A stretch of 64,000 nt of DNA from Legionella sp. PC1000 (GCF_014109805.1 NZ_CP059400.1:1210001-1274000), one strand, 5' to 3'. Shown: positions 1 to 10,289, counted from the first letter of the stretch. Program-made: numbers and translations. The notes: a model not told the origin generated them from the sequence alone.

Positions 1-14
1 AAACCCAGGCTACA
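1..14. repeat. Edge fragment of family B repeat arm
   Basis: The first bases read aaacccaggctac, the end of the CCTGGGTGCAGCG/AAACCC-type arm that recurs complete at 56253-56324 and 58404-58475. Only part of one arm lies in the window, just downstream of proS, so it cannot be seen whether the partner arm exists. Confidence 0.4.
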
Positions 15-28
15 GGTAACAGAGGTAC

Positions 29-1735
29 TTATTTTGAGATTAATTGCATGATTGCATCAATTGCTTTATCCAAGCTTAATTGTTGTGTTTCTCCGGTAGC
101 ACGGTTTTTATATTCGACACAATTTTGTTCCATATTTCGTTCACTTAGGATGATACGATGCGGGATACCAATTAAATCGTGATCTGCAAACAATACACCG
201 GCTCTCTCATTACGATCATCAATTAATACATCAACCCCCAGCTCTTTTAGACTTTTATATAAATCATCTGCCTGACTTTGGACTTTCATTGATCGATGCC
301 CATTTAAAGGAATTATGACTACCTGGAAGGGGGCAATATTTTGAGGCCAGATAATTCCCTGTTGATCATGATGTTGTTCAATGGCTGCTGCAACCACACG
401 GGTGATACCTAAGCCATAGCATCCCATTAACATGGTTTCTAATTGACCTTGTTCATTAATCACTGTGGCATTCATGGCTTTAGCGTATTTATCCCCTAAT
501 TGAAAGACATGCCCAACTTCGATGCCTCGGCAAGAACGTAGTATCCCTTTACCATCCGGACTGACATCTCCTTCTTTTACATTACGCAAATCAGCAGCAA
601 GGTACTCGCTGATATCTTTATCCCAGGCAGCATATTGGTAATGTTTATCTGCCTGATTCGCGCCACAAATAAAAAAATCCATAGCAAGTGCATGATGATC
701 CACAATTACCGGAATGGATAAATTGACTGGTCCTAATGAGCCAATTGGTGCTTTCAAAGTTTTTAAAACAGTTTCTTCATCTATAAATTCTAAGGGGGAA
801 TGGACCGAAGGATGTTTTATTGCTTTGACTTCATTCAGCTCGTCATCACCTCTTAAAACCAAGGCAACCATAGGGTGCTCTCTTCCTTTTACAATCAAAG
901 TTTTGATGGTTTGACTGCTTGCAACATCTAGGAATTTTGCCACTTCTGCTATGGTTTTTGCGTTTGGGGTATCTACCAAAATCATTTTTTGGCTGGTAGG
1001 GGTTGCCTTTTCTGGTTTTAGGCTGGTAGCTTGTTCGATATTTGCTGCATAATCCCCTTGGTCACTGTAGAAAATCAAATCCTCTCCAGAATCAGCCAAT
1101 ACCTGGAATTCATGAGATGCGGAGCCGCCAATAGCTCCTGTATCTGCTTCAACTGCACGATATTTGAGTCCTAGGCGATCAAAGATACGGCAATAAGCTT
1201 GGTACATATCTTTGTATGTCATCTGCAGGCTTTCCAAATTTAAATGGAACGAATAAGCATCTTTCATAATAAATTCACGAGCACGCATTACACCAAAACG
1301 CGGTCTGATTTCGTCACGGAATTTGGTTTGGATTTGATAGAAGCTTGCTGGCAATTGCTTGTAGGATTGTAAGTCATTACGCATAATGTCAGTAATGACT
1401 TCTTCATGGGTAGGGCCAAAACAATAGTCTCTACCATTAGCATCCTTCATGGTAAGAAGCTGTCCGCCAAAAGTATCCCAACGTCCAGTTTCTTGCCATA
1501 GTTCAGCAGGTTGAACTGCAGGCATGAGCAGCTCCATGGAATTAATGCGATTCATTTCTTCGCGAACTATGTGTTCTACTTTGCGTAGTACTTTTAAACC
1601 TAAAGGCATCCAGGTATAAAGGCCTGAGCCCAGTTTACGAATCATTCCTGTTCTCAGCATCAATTGATGGGAGACTATCTCCGCATCGTTTGGCGTTTCT
1701 TTTAGAGTTGTTAAAAACCATTGAGACGCACGCAT
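29..1735 (-). CDS. proS: Prolyl-tRNA synthetase
   Basis: Charges tRNA-Pro with proline in the cytoplasm using ATP. The 568-aa length fits the bacterial-type class II ProRS with an inserted editing domain. Visible signatures are the N-terminal MRASQWFLTTLKE start, class II motif 2 near residues 140-155 (FRDEIRPRFGVMRAREF), GPTHEEV near residue 107, a long insertion from about 220 to 390 typical of the YbaK-like editing domain that hydrolyses Ala-tRNA-Pro, motif 3 (GCYGLGITR) near 440, and a C-terminal anticodon-binding domain. The start is supported by AGGAG five bases upstream of the ATG. It is transcribed alone, with a 161-bp gap to the SulP fusion gene behind it. Nothing looks damaged. Confidence 0.97.
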   Translation of the reverse strand: MRASQWFLTTLKETPNDAEIVSHQLMLRTGMIRKLGSGLYTWMPLGLKVLRKVEHIVREEMNRINSMELLMPAVQPAELWQETGRWDTFGGQLLTMKDANGRDYCFGPTHEEVITDIMRNDLQSYKQLPASFYQIQTKFRDEIRPRFGVMRAREFIMKDAYSFHLNLESLQMTYKDMYQAYCRIFDRLGLKYRAVEADTGAIGGSASHEFQVLADSGEDLIFYSDQGDYAANIEQATSLKPEKATPTSQKMILVDTPNAKTIAEVAKFLDVASSQTIKTLIVKGREHPMVALVLRGDDELNEVKAIKHPSVHSPLEFIDEETVLKTLKAPIGSLGPVNLSIPVIVDHHALAMDFFICGANQADKHYQYAAWDKDISEYLAADLRNVKEGDVSPDGKGILRSCRGIEVGHVFQLGDKYAKAMNATVINEQGQLETMLMGCYGLGITRVVAAAIEQHHDQQGIIWPQNIAPFQVVIIPLNGHRSMKVQSQADDLYKSLKELGVDVLIDDRNERAGVLFADHDLIGIPHRIILSERNMEQNCVEYKNRATGETQQLSLDKAIDAIMQLISK

Positions 1736-1896
1736 TTCTACTCCTGAATAGTATTGTTCTTAATGGAACAGCATTATACAGAAGTTTCCGCTCAAAAACA
1801 GGTGAGACAACGTTATACCTCTTGCCAAATTCGGTGAGCAGAGTGAAGTGAAATTTATTCGGGGTTCTGCTTTGGTATATAAATGTGCCATAAAAA

Positions 1897-4206
1897 TTAT
1901 ACCCCCATCTTGGCTTCTTCTAATAATCCATTTAATTTAGAAGCTAGATGTTCATAATTTTTTCCACCCAGCTGACTCAGTTCATACTCATAATTTTTAA
2001 AATGAACTTTACCTGTTTGAACATTATAAACGGCACCAACCATGGAAATATCATTTTGTTCTATCATTTCATGCAGAATGGAACTGCGCTCATAAATTTT
2101 TTGCATGGTATTGGCTACGTTTAACTCAGTGACGTTATTCATAAATAATGGATTTTTACTGTTACGACTTGCTTCTGTTTCGCTTTCAGCATTGATTGCG
2201 GGTTTTATTTTATTAAGCAATTCCGTAATATGACCTTTTTCAACTCCATCACATGCAGATTGAATGGCGCCACAACGGGTGTGACCAAGAATAATAATGA
2301 GTTTGACGCCAATAACATCACATGCATATTCAATACTAGCCAGAATATCATTGTTTACCACATTCCCGGCAACGCGCACGCAAAAAATATCGCCAAAGCT
2401 CATATCAAAAATTGTTTCTACAGGTACCCTAGAGTCAATACAACCAAGAACGATGGCAATCGGATGTTGTCCCTTGGCAGTATGCTTAATGTCCAGTTGG
2501 TTCGAACGGTGGATCAAGTTATCATTGAGGAAACGTTGATTTCCTTCATATAAAATATTTAATACTTGCGCTGGTGACAGATTCGATTGTACGTCATACG
2601 TTGTGACATTGATAAAATCAATATAATTATGAATTTTATAATGCTCCTTAAAGCCAATCAGATTCAAGGAGATTTTTTTATTGGGGGCTTGTTCCTCTTT
2701 GAATTCTTTTAACAGCTCGGAAATTTCCTTATCAATGTACTGAGTATATCGTGCATCAATAATTAATTGCGATTCTCTAGGTATGGAAGCAAGTTCTGCA
2801 ACCAGAGCTGCCTTATTAAGAAAGGTCATTTGTTGTGGAAGGATCAGGCGATTAATTTCTCCAGTAGGATGCATTTCCTTAAGAATGTTAATCCGCGCCT
2901 GACTGTTTGATTTTAAGATATAGAACAAACTGACGGCCAGCCCAATTAAAATACCCGTTAGCAAATTAAATACAATAATACCAATCACCGTAGCAATAAA
3001 TGGAATAAAGCGATCACTACCTTGAGCATATATAGTGCGATAAATAGAAGGTTTATTCAGTTTATAACCTGTATAAATCAAAATGGCAGCTAACGAGGAT
3101 AAAGGTATTTTATTTAACGTACTTGGTATCAACAGTACTGCAAGGAAAATAAAAACCCCATGCAAAATAGTAGATATTTTGCTCTTAGATCCGGCCTGGA
3201 TATTAATGGATGTTCTAACGATTACAGAGGTAATTGGAATTCCGCCAATTAAACCTGCTGTCATGTTTCCAACTCCTTGAGCAACTAATTCTCTGTTCGA
3301 GGAAGAATAACGGCGTTTTTTATCCAGCTTCTCTCCTGCCTTAAGGTTCAATAAGGTTTCAAGAGAAGCAACAATGCCAATGATAAAGGCATAAACATAG
3401 ACTTTAGGGTTCGTCAGGGCGGACCAATTGGGGTATTCCAATTGGCCAAATAGATCATGAAAACCATTTGTTTGGGGAATGTTAACCAATTGCGGCGAAT
3501 CTTGAACCAGGCTTGAATCGGTCCATTGAAACAATTCATTAAGTAGTACCCCTAAAATAACTACAAGAATAGGGGCAGGTATTTCTTTTAATACTTTATT
3601 TTTTGTCACATCAAAATAAATTAACGTAGTCAGTGAAAGTACCGTAATCAACATTGCCCCAGAGTTGACATGGTGGTATAGAGCAAGAATAGGGCTTAAC
3701 GTGATTTCTTCCGTTGTTTCTAGTAAATGTGTTTTGAGTTCATTAAAATCTGCAGAAAGTGTGAATGCCAGCGGCAATTGTTTGATTATTAACAAAATAC
3801 CGATCGCACAGAGTAGGCCCTGAACCACATTAGAGGGAACGTAATCTGCTACAAATCCAGCTCGGAAACTTCCTATTATGATTTGTAGTAAACCGGCAAG
3901 TAAGAGAGCAACTAAAAATGAGTTGAAATCCCCAATATGGGCTATGGCAGTAACTACCACAGCAGCCATACCTGCAGCAGGTCCACTGACACTCACATGC
4001 GAGCCGCTTATGCAACCGACAACAACTCCTCCAATAATTCCACTTAAAATTCCAGAAATAAGCGGCGCCCCCGAAGCGAGAGCAATACCTAGACATAAGG
4101 GGATGGCAACAAGGAATACGACTATGGCTGCTACAAAATCAAATTTAAAATAACGCTTTGCATAGATTCGAAATATACGTGAGTCAACCGTTGCATTTGT
4201 AAACAT
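1897..4206 (-). CDS. SulP-family anion transporter fused to beta-carbonic anhydrase
   Basis: A 769-aa fusion. Residues about 15-440 are a polytopic SulP/SLC26 permease with many hydrophobic helices (the N-terminal FDFVAAIVVFLVAIPLCLGIA is typical), followed by a short STAS-like stretch to about 540. Residues about 550-750 form a beta-class carbonic anhydrase with the zinc/active-site motif CIDSR near 587 and HTRCGA near 643, so the Cys, Asp-Arg and His-Cys set is intact. Known SulP members of this kind carry bicarbonate or sulfate. Coupling to an anhydrase suggests bicarbonate uptake or pH/CO2 balance, which is inference. GAGG lies about 11 bases before the ATG. A 322-bp AT-rich region separates it from ttcA. 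Confidence 0.93.
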   Translation of the reverse strand: MFTNATVDSRIFRIYAKRYFKFDFVAAIVVFLVAIPLCLGIALASGAPLISGILSGIIGGVVVGCISGSHVSVSGPAAGMAAVVVTAIAHIGDFNSFLVALLLAGLLQIIIGSFRAGFVADYVPSNVVQGLLCAIGILLIIKQLPLAFTLSADFNELKTHLLETTEEITLSPILALYHHVNSGAMLITVLSLTTLIYFDVTKNKVLKEIPAPILVVILGVLLNELFQWTDSSLVQDSPQLVNIPQTNGFHDLFGQLEYPNWSALTNPKVYVYAFIIGIVASLETLLNLKAGEKLDKKRRYSSSNRELVAQGVGNMTAGLIGGIPITSVIVRTSINIQAGSKSKISTILHGVFIFLAVLLIPSTLNKIPLSSLAAILIYTGYKLNKPSIYRTIYAQGSDRFIPFIATVIGIIVFNLLTGILIGLAVSLFYILKSNSQARINILKEMHPTGEINRLILPQQMTFLNKAALVAELASIPRESQLIIDARYTQYIDKEISELLKEFKEEQAPNKKISLNLIGFKEHYKIHNYIDFINVTTYDVQSNLSPAQVLNILYEGNQRFLNDNLIHRSNQLDIKHTAKGQHPIAIVLGCIDSRVPVETIFDMSFGDIFCVRVAGNVVNNDILASIEYACDVIGVKLIIILGHTRCGAIQSACDGVEKGHITELLNKIKPAINAESETEASRNSKNPLFMNNVTELNVANTMQKIYERSSILHEMIEQNDISMVGAVYNVQTGKVHFKNYEYELSQLGGKNYEHLASKLNGLLEEAKMGV

Positions 4207-4528
4207 GGATCTATTTTTCCTCTAGTAACAAAGTAAAGTAAATTATTGATGAAGGTTAAATTATTTTAATTTTAGATTATAGTGTTATTTAATAAAACAT
4301 TATTGTAACAAAAATGTTATTAAATTGTTACGGTTTGGTTAAGATTTTGTGGTTCTTATTATCTCATTGGCTTATATCGATACATTGTGTGTATTTAAAT
4401 GGTTCATTAAATGATCGGATAATTTAAGGATGAAAAGATCGAAGGAATTTTTAATATTGGAGAGAATGCAGGGGAATGTTAACTCTAAGCCTGGATTTCA
4501 TTTCTGCACCCAGGCAACTGAACGTTAT
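4207..4528. other. AT-rich intergenic region upstream of the SulP fusion
   Basis: 322 bp between two minus-strand genes. Most of it is very AT-rich and should hold the promoter of the SulP-anhydrase gene. An imperfect dyad, TTGTAACAA at 4303 and TTGTTAC at 4325, could be an operator, but no regulator can be named. Near the ttcA end, 4492-4516 carries a single degenerate family B repeat arm (cctggatttc...cacccagg). A plus-strand reading frame starting at 4430 runs into the antisense of ttcA and is not believed. Confidence 0.4.
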
Positions 4529-5371
4529 TTATACTTCAATAGGCTCAAACTCTTCTGTACTAAAGAGTTCGTCGGTATTGGTTGTTTGATTTGTAATCAA
4601 TCCATGCTCAAGGTTTCTAAAATCCCACATATCTTGATCCATAAGTTGGCTGGGTTTGATGCTCTGCAGGGCATGAAGAATATTACTTGGAACTTTGGGG
4701 TTTTCTTCAGCAAGCTGATTAATTAAATTTGCTACTTTTTTGCGCATTAAGTTTTCCTGTGAACCACAAAGAGTACACGGGATGATGGGATAGGATTGTT
4801 CCTTGGCAAACGCAATAATGTCTTTTTCTTGCACATAGCATAATGGGCGAATCACTATATGCTTTTTATTGTCGCTAAGTAATTTAGGTGGCATGGAGCG
4901 AATATCACCATTGTAGAGGATCGACATCATTAATGTACGAACTAGATCATCGCGATGATGGCCTAGAGCAATTTTATTGAACCCATGTTCTTCAGCATAT
5001 CGATAGATAATGCCGCGGCGCAAGCGTGAGCACAAAGAGCAATACGTTTTACCTTCAGGTATTTTTTCTTTAACGATACTGTAGGTATCCCGTGTCAGAA
5101 TTTCATGAGAGATGGAGCGATCAACCAGCCATTGACGCACTGCAGTATCATCCCAGCCAGGTTGGGCCTGATCCAGGGTAAAAGAAAATAGTTCAAATTT
5201 ATTCCCGGAGCGGCGTCGCAAGTGATCCAGAATCGTTAAAAGGGTAAAAGAGTCTTTACCACCTGATAAACAGACCATAACCCGATCGCCACGCTGGATC
5301 ATGTTAAAATCTGCAATTGCTTTACCCGTATAATGGAGTAATTTTTTTTCAACTTGAGAAGGATTGGACAT
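4529..5371 (-). CDS. ttcA: tRNA 2-thiocytidine(32) synthetase TtcA
   Basis: Thiolates cytidine 32 of certain tRNAs, using ATP to activate the base. The 280-aa protein has the PP-loop SGGKDS near residue 35 and two CxxC pairs, CSLC near 112 and CTLC near 200, which in the family coordinate the iron-sulfur cluster. GHHRDD near 140 is also a TtcA signature. The C-terminal ~35 residues are acidic and variable. The Shine-Dalgarno is weak (AGG nine bases before ATG). tolC ends 25 bp upstream on the same strand, so ttcA may be read through from the pcm-tolC unit. Confidence 0.95.
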   Translation of the reverse strand: MSNPSQVEKKLLHYTGKAIADFNMIQRGDRVMVCLSGGKDSFTLLTILDHLRRRSGNKFELFSFTLDQAQPGWDDTAVRQWLVDRSISHEILTRDTYSIVKEKIPEGKTYCSLCSRLRRGIIYRYAEEHGFNKIALGHHRDDLVRTLMMSILYNGDIRSMPPKLLSDNKKHIVIRPLCYVQEKDIIAFAKEQSYPIIPCTLCGSQENLMRKKVANLINQLAEENPKVPSNILHALQSIKPSQLMDQDMWDFRNLEHGLITNQTTNTDELFSTEEFEPIEV

Positions 5372-5395
5372 TATTAAAAACCTGAATAAAAGTTG

Positions 5396-6769
5396 TTATT
5401 TAGTGGTCTTGCTTTCAGCTGGCGGTAATCTGCTAACCCGGGTTGTTGCTAACCATGAATTGATCAGTTCGAGATCATTTACATTGAGTGTTCCGGCAAG
5501 ATATTTTAGAGTTAAAACGGCATTAATTAAATTATATTGGTCATTGGCAAGCTGATTCTGCGCTTCAAACAGACGTTGTTGGGCATTTACCACATCCACC
5601 ATGGTACGAGTACCTACTTCAAATTGAGCTTCTGTGCTTTCCAATGAATTTTGTTGTGAAATAATAGTTTGTCGATCTGCCTTTACTTTGCTAATTCCGT
5701 CGGTAATTGTGTTAAAAGCAATTCGGCTGTTTACTACCACATCTCGATAAGTTTGTTCGACCTGCTCACTGGTAGCTTGAAAATTATGTTTTGCTTGTCG
5801 TGTTTGTGAGAGTACCAGTCCTCCTTGGAATGCAGGAAAGTTCAAAGCTAAACCAATACTGGATTGCTTTTGATTTGCAGGTAAGAAAGGGCTGGATGTA
5901 TTGACTTCATTTGTTGTTTCTGTCGACTTTCCCTGGATGGCGATGGTAGGCCAATTTCCTGCAGAAAGCGCCTTCATATTTTGCCGGGCTACTTCAAGAT
6001 TGTATTTCGCAGACCATAATTTATAGTTTTGCCTGAGGCCTGTATCGATCCACTCGTCCACATCGTTAGGTTCTGGCTTAACAAGGGGAATGGTGCCATT
6101 TCGCAGCGGTGCTATGGACTCATAAACATGATTGGTTAATTTTCTTAAGTTTTCGCTTTGATTTTCTTGGTTGTTGCGTGAGGCAATAACTGTAGCCACT
6201 GATTGATCATAGGCTGCTTTTGCTTCATATACAGAAGTAATGGGATCAAGTCCGACCTCAAAACGTTGTTTCGCTTGTTCATACTGGCGCATGTTTGCAC
6301 GTTTTTTTGCTTCGGCAAAATTTAATGTATCTTGGGCAAACAGTATATCAAAATAGGCTTTGGCCGTTCTAAGAATTAAATTCTGAGCTGCATCGTTAAA
6401 CGTGGCTTGTGCTGCTTTAACAGATGATCGTGCTTGTTGTACTCTGGCCCAGGCTTGATAATTGAAAACAGCCTGTGATGCAGAAAATTGCCATGCTCTG
6501 GATTTATAATAGTCGTCTTGGATAGTAAAAAAACCATCATTCACATGGATGAAGTTTCGAGTTGTTTGTGCCGTAAGGCCTGCTTGAGGAAGCAATGCAG
6601 ACCAGGCTTGAGGTAGCGCTTCTTTATTAGCCATATAAGTATCATAGGCATTTTTGAAGACAGGATCATTTTCAAGAGCTTGATGATAGATATCCATTAG
6701 GTCTGTTGCAGCAAATGATTGCGACATCAGACCCAAAGTCATGAGATAGCAGATCAACAATTTTTTCAT
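5396..6769 (-). CDS. tolC: TolC-family outer membrane efflux protein
   Basis: Trimeric outer-membrane exit duct used by type I secretion systems and RND pumps. The 457-aa protein begins with a signal peptide (cleavage after SFAA, about residue 21) and has two TolC/OEP repeats: long coiled-coil helical stretches around 95-190 and 330-410, with the characteristic FEVG motifs (RFEVGLDPITSVYEA near 170 and FEVGTRTMVDVVNAQ near 385). It ends in a short charged tail. It lies 12 bp downstream of a methyltransferase gene and upstream of ttcA, all on the minus strand. The RND adaptor and permease at 32.6-37.2 kb have no duct gene of their own, so this TolC is a reasonable partner (inference). Confidence 0.94.
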   Translation of the reverse strand: MKKLLICYLMTLGLMSQSFAATDLMDIYHQALENDPVFKNAYDTYMANKEALPQAWSALLPQAGLTAQTTRNFIHVNDGFFTIQDDYYKSRAWQFSASQAVFNYQAWARVQQARSSVKAAQATFNDAAQNLILRTAKAYFDILFAQDTLNFAEAKKRANMRQYEQAKQRFEVGLDPITSVYEAKAAYDQSVATVIASRNNQENQSENLRKLTNHVYESIAPLRNGTIPLVKPEPNDVDEWIDTGLRQNYKLWSAKYNLEVARQNMKALSAGNWPTIAIQGKSTETTNEVNTSSPFLPANQKQSSIGLALNFPAFQGGLVLSQTRQAKHNFQATSEQVEQTYRDVVVNSRIAFNTITDGISKVKADRQTIISQQNSLESTEAQFEVGTRTMVDVVNAQQRLFEAQNQLANDQYNLINAVLTLKYLAGTLNVNDLELINSWLATTRVSRLPPAESKTTK

Positions 6770-6781
6770 TTAAAGTAAATC

Positions 6782-7435
6782 CTAAAATACAAATTCTTTG
6801 GGCTTTGATTTATTGATCAATAAAGGGATGTTTGTTTCAAAAAGCAGTGATTCATGCCAATTTTCATGGTGATCCAATTCATATAATCGACCTTGCATTA
6901 CAGGAGATGTTCCTTCAATAACAAATAATTTCCCCCCGGGAAGTACCTGTAAACGTTGGGTCTCGGTTATTTTTTCCATTGCCCCGGTGAATATGACCAC
7001 ATCATAAGGAGCATCTTCTAACCAACCTTGGTTGGCATCCCCAGTGATTAATTCAACATTATCGCAGTGATGCTCTTTTAATTTATGAGCGGCATTATTC
7101 GTAAAATCCGCATAATAGTCTATGCTAATTACTTTTTTACACAATTTACTCAGCATGGCGGTAAAAAAGCCACTGCCTGTACCCACTTCTAAAACTATTT
7201 CATGGCCTTGTAAATCAAGAGCCTGCAAAATTTGTCCTTCTTCTAAAGGGGTGAGCATGCGTTGACCATGATTAAGAGGTATCTGCATATCTGAATAAGC
7301 AAAATTCATAAATTGTTCGGGAACGAATTCATGTCTAAGTACTACATCATACAAATTAAGTATGGATTCGTCTAAAACATCGCCAGTTCGAAGTTGTTGC
7401 TTGACCATGTTAATGCGCGCGCTTTGATAACTCAT
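6782..7435 (-). CDS. Protein-L-isoaspartate O-methyltransferase family protein
   Basis: 217-aa SAM-dependent methyltransferase of the Pcm family, which repairs isoaspartyl residues in aged proteins. The N-terminus (MVKQQLRTGDVLD) and FVPEQF region match the family. SAM motif I is EVGTGSGFFTAML near residue 80, with an acidic residue at the end of strand 2 (ISIDYY near 105) and TGDANQGW near 128. The catalytic-loop Ser found in true Pcm (the GQTIS segment) here reads GQRMLTP, so repair activity is not certain. This shorter type is common next to tolC in gammaproteobacteria, and here it sits 12 bp upstream of tolC, probably in one transcript. Confidence 0.85.
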   Translation of the reverse strand: MSYQSARINMVKQQLRTGDVLDESILNLYDVVLRHEFVPEQFMNFAYSDMQIPLNHGQRMLTPLEEGQILQALDLQGHEIVLEVGTGSGFFTAMLSKLCKKVISIDYYADFTNNAAHKLKEHHCDNVELITGDANQGWLEDAPYDVVIFTGAMEKITETQRLQVLPGGKLFVIEGTSPVMQGRLYELDHHENWHESLLFETNIPLLINKSKPKEFVF

Positions 7436-7802
7436 TTGTTCTACCGTGTTGGTTGTTCTATGTTAATATTGACTATTAATTTGCCATAACCCCGCTTTGC
7501 GATGTGTTCGCGTTGATTTCACATTTGGGGATTTCAGAATTCCGCAAATATGCTGCGAAACAAGGTTGTGGAAGCGAATTGTCAACACACTTTAAAAACT
7601 TTGGCACAATCTTAGCAAAAAAACAGCGTATGTGCTAAGAAATAATGCTTGAATCCCGAATTTCATGGTGACTCTGTTTAAAGTTTGCTATGATCCACTA
7701 TTTTTAATAGTTTTCTTAAATAGATTTTTGATTACCTCAGTGGATTTCTTATGAAGTGAGCGATCTGGGGAATTTACGATAATTCAATGAGAGGAGAATG
7801 CA
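7436..7802. other. Divergent intergenic region between pcm-like gene and kbl
   Basis: 367 bp separating the minus-strand pcm-tolC-ttcA unit from the plus-strand kbl-tdh unit, so promoters should point both ways. The only convincing element is an extended -10 for kbl (listed separately). No RNA gene, repeat or small coding frame with a ribosome binding site was seen. Confidence 0.5.
7687..7694 (+). promoter_or_regulatory. Candidate extended -10 promoter of kbl-tdh
   Basis: The sequence TTTGCTATGAT contains TGn followed by TATGAT (7689-7694), five of six matches to the sigma-70 -10 box. The -35 position (about 7666-7671, TGGTGA) is poor, which is usual for extended -10 promoters. It lies about 110 bases before the kbl start. 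Assigned by eye only. Confidence 0.35.
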
Positions 7803-8987
7803 GTGCTTGAGCAATTTACTGATTATTTGCAAACTGAAATAGCGACACTTAAAAAAGAAGGCTTATATAAATCAGAGCGGGTTATTTCCAGTCAGCAACA
7901 AGCCGCTGTCACAGTAAATCATGAAGAAGTACTCAATCTCTGTGCTAATAATTATTTGGGTTTGGCCAATGATCCTCAACTTATTGCCGAAGGGCAAAAA
8001 GCACTAGCTCAATACGGCTATGGTATGGCTTCTGTGCGTTTTATTTGTGGTACTCAAACGCCTCACAAACAGCTTGAACAGAAAATCAGTCAATTTTTAA
8101 GTAAAGAAGATACTATATTATATTCTTCGTGTTTTGATGCGAACACAGGTCTTTTTGAAACTTTATTAGGAGAAGAAGACGCGATTATTAGTGATGCATT
8201 AAATCATGCCAGTATCATTGACGGTGTTCGGCTCTGTAAGGCTGCACGCTATCGATATGCTAATAACGACATGAACTCTTTGGAAGAGCAATTAATCGCC
8301 GCTAAAAAAGCACGATTTCGCCTAATTGCTACAGACGGTGTTTTTTCTATGGATGGGATTTTGGCAAATCTACCTGCAATCTGTGAGTTGGCAGATAAAT
8401 ATGATGCCATGGTTATGGTTGACGACTCGCATGCGGTTGGTTTTATGGGTGAAACTGGCCGTGGGACTCCTGAGCATTTTGGAGTTAGTGATCGCATTGA
8501 TATTATTACAGGTACTCTGGGCAAAGCTTTAGGTGGTGCATCAGGCGGTTATACTGCAGCAAACCAGACTATAGTGGAATGGTTGCGCCAACGTTCCAGA
8601 CCTTACTTATTCTCAAATACCTTAGCACCAGTGATTGCACATACTTCGTGTGTTGTTCTGGATAATTTGATGAAAAATAACCATTTGGCTGAGAAATTAA
8701 AACGTAACAGTCATTATTTTCGTGAAGGTATGACTCAATTAGGTTTTAAATTAATCCCAGGGGAACATCCAATTATTCCTGTGATGTTGGGTGATGCAAG
8801 CTTGGCAGGGCGCATGGCGAATCGTTTATTAGAGTTAGGTATCTATGTGGTTGGTTTTTCTTATCCTGTAGTACCTAAAGGGTTAGCACGGATTCGCACC
8901 CAAATGTCAGCCGCACATGAGTTACATCATTTGGACAAAGCGATTAAGGCATTTGAAACTGTAGGTAAGGAATTTTCTGTTATATAA
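7803..8987 (+). CDS. kbl: 2-amino-3-ketobutyrate CoA ligase (glycine C-acetyltransferase)
   Basis: PLP enzyme that splits 2-amino-3-oxobutyrate with CoA into glycine and acetyl-CoA, the second step of threonine breakdown. 394 aa, the usual length. Family marks include [10 protein letters not shown] near residue 40, [11 protein letters not shown] near 205, and the PLP lysine in GTLGKALGG near 240. A GTG start is chosen because GAGGAG lies six bases upstream. tdh follows after 53 bp, so the two steps of the pathway are encoded together, fitting a lifestyle of feeding on host amino acids. Confidence 0.97.
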   Translation: MLEQFTDYLQTEIATLKKEGLYKSERVISSQQQAAVTVNHEEVLNLCANNYLGLANDPQLIAEGQKALAQYGYGMASVRFICGTQTPHKQLEQKISQFLSKEDTILYSSCFDANTGLFETLLGEEDAIISDALNHASIIDGVRLCKAARYRYANNDMNSLEEQLIAAKKARFRLIATDGVFSMDGILANLPAICELADKYDAMVMVDDSHAVGFMGETGRGTPEHFGVSDRIDIITGTLGKALGGASGGYTAANQTIVEWLRQRSRPYLFSNTLAPVIAHTSCVVLDNLMKNNHLAEKLKRNSHYFREGMTQLGFKLIPGEHPIIPVMLGDASLAGRMANRLLELGIYVVGFSYPVVPKGLARIRTQMSAAHELHHLDKAIKAFETVGKEFSVI

Positions 8988-9040
8988 AGCAAGTCATCTT
9001 TTCTGAATCGCGGGGAAGATCTTATTTTTGAGGTACTTTT

Positions 9041-10063
9041 ATGAAATCATTAGTCAAGGCGAAAAAGGAACCTGGAATTTGGATGGAAGAGGTCGCTATA
9101 CCGGAATATGGCGTCAACGATGTATTAATTAAAGTAAAAAAAACAGCAATTTGTGGCACTGATATCCATATTTATTCCTGGGATGAATGGGCGCAAGCAA
9201 CTATCCCCGTACCTATGACTGTAGGGCATGAGTTTTATGGCGAAATTGTTGCAGTAGGCCAAGAAGTACAAGGACTTCATGAAGGACAACGTGTTTCTGG
9301 TGAAGGGCATATAACCTGTGGTTTCTGCCGAAATTGCCGCGCAGGTAAACGTCATCTTTGTCGTAATACTTTAGGCGTGGGCGTCAATAGACCAGGCTGC
9401 TTTGCAGAATATTTATCCATACCTGCGAGTAATGTGATTGTTCTTCCTGATAATATTACTGCGGAACAGGCTTCAATTTTTGACCCCTTTGGAAATGCTA
9501 CTCACTGTGCTTTGGCTTTTGATGTCGTTGGTGAAGATGTATTGATTACTGGTGCTGGGCCAATTGGTATAATGGCAGCTGCTATTGTAAAACATATAGG
9601 CGCGCGCCATGTGGTTATTACGGATGTAAATGATTATCGTTTGGAGTTAGCCCGAAAAATGGGGGTGACTCGCGCAGTAAATATTAAGTACGAAAAACTG
9701 TCTGATGTAACTTCTGAGTTAGGAATGCTCGAGGGGTTTGATGTCGGTTTGGAGATGTCAGGGAACCCTATGGCCTTAAATGAGATGATGAAAGCAATGA
9801 ATCATGGTGGGCATGTAGCTATGTTAGGTATTCCTCCTCAGGAAACAGCTATTGATTGGAATCAAGTTATTTTTAAAGGTCTCGTGATTAAGGGTATTTA
9901 TGGACGTGAAATGTTTGAAACTTGGTATAAAATGATTGCCATGTTGCAAAGTGGATTGGATATCTCGCCAGTCATAACGCATCGTTTCCCAGTTGATGAG
10001 TACCAACAGGCATTTCAAATTATGGCCTCGGGCCAATCGGGCAAAGTAGTCCTTGATTGGTAG
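9041..10063 (+). CDS. tdh: L-threonine 3-dehydrogenase
   Basis: Zinc- and NAD-dependent oxidation of threonine to 2-amino-3-oxobutyrate, which Kbl then cleaves. 340 aa, medium-chain dehydrogenase. The catalytic zinc site is seen as CGTDIHIY near residue 38 and GHEFYGEIV near 63; the structural zinc site is the four-cysteine segment CGFC..C......C around 93-110; the Rossmann loop is [11 protein letters not shown] near 170. It forms an operon with kbl (53-bp gap). Confidence 0.97.
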   Translation: MKSLVKAKKEPGIWMEEVAIPEYGVNDVLIKVKKTAICGTDIHIYSWDEWAQATIPVPMTVGHEFYGEIVAVGQEVQGLHEGQRVSGEGHITCGFCRNCRAGKRHLCRNTLGVGVNRPGCFAEYLSIPASNVIVLPDNITAEQASIFDPFGNATHCALAFDVVGEDVLITGAGPIGIMAAAIVKHIGARHVVITDVNDYRLELARKMGVTRAVNIKYEKLSDVTSELGMLEGFDVGLEMSGNPMALNEMMKAMNHGGHVAMLGIPPQETAIDWNQVIFKGLVIKGIYGREMFETWYKMIAMLQSGLDISPVITHRFPVDEYQQAFQIMASGQSGKVVLDW

Positions 10064-10117
10064 AAAATGATGCAATCAATAACTGAAAGTTAAGGATTAA
10101 ATTAAGAATAGAGTTGT

Positions 10118-10265
10118 AGCCTGGAGCAAGGGGAACATCACCATTGCCATGAAGATGGAAAAGGCCTACATCCCGCGGCGTGTTCGCGTGATCCCGAAAA
10201 CGAGCCAGAGTATTGTATGCTGGATACCACGAATAAATTGCGGTATGTAATATCCAGGCAATAAA
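10118..10265. repeat. Degenerate palindromic repeats between tdh and ettA
   Basis: The 226-bp gap before ettA contains remnants of the dispersed repeats: a family B-like tagcctgg start near 10118, a tacatcccgcggcgtgttcgcg stretch at about 10169 that resembles one arm of family A, and gctggataccac...gcggtatgtaatatccagg near 10218-10259, like the variant at 25948-26030. Arms are mutated and do not pair well. Start and end are approximate. Confidence 0.35.
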
Positions 10266-10289
10266 GAGTTTAAAAAAGACGGAGTAGTT

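Noticed and set aside
2497..2510. GGTTCGAA sequence like a tRNA T-loop
   Set aside because: It lies inside the carbonic anhydrase coding part and no acceptor, D or anticodon stem can be drawn around it.
2230..2553. Plus-strand 107-aa frame
   Set aside because: Antisense shadow of the carbonic anhydrase domain, which has all its metal ligands.
4430..4726. Plus-strand 98-aa frame
   Set aside because: Most of it is antisense to ttcA, which has full family motifs; composition is not protein-like.
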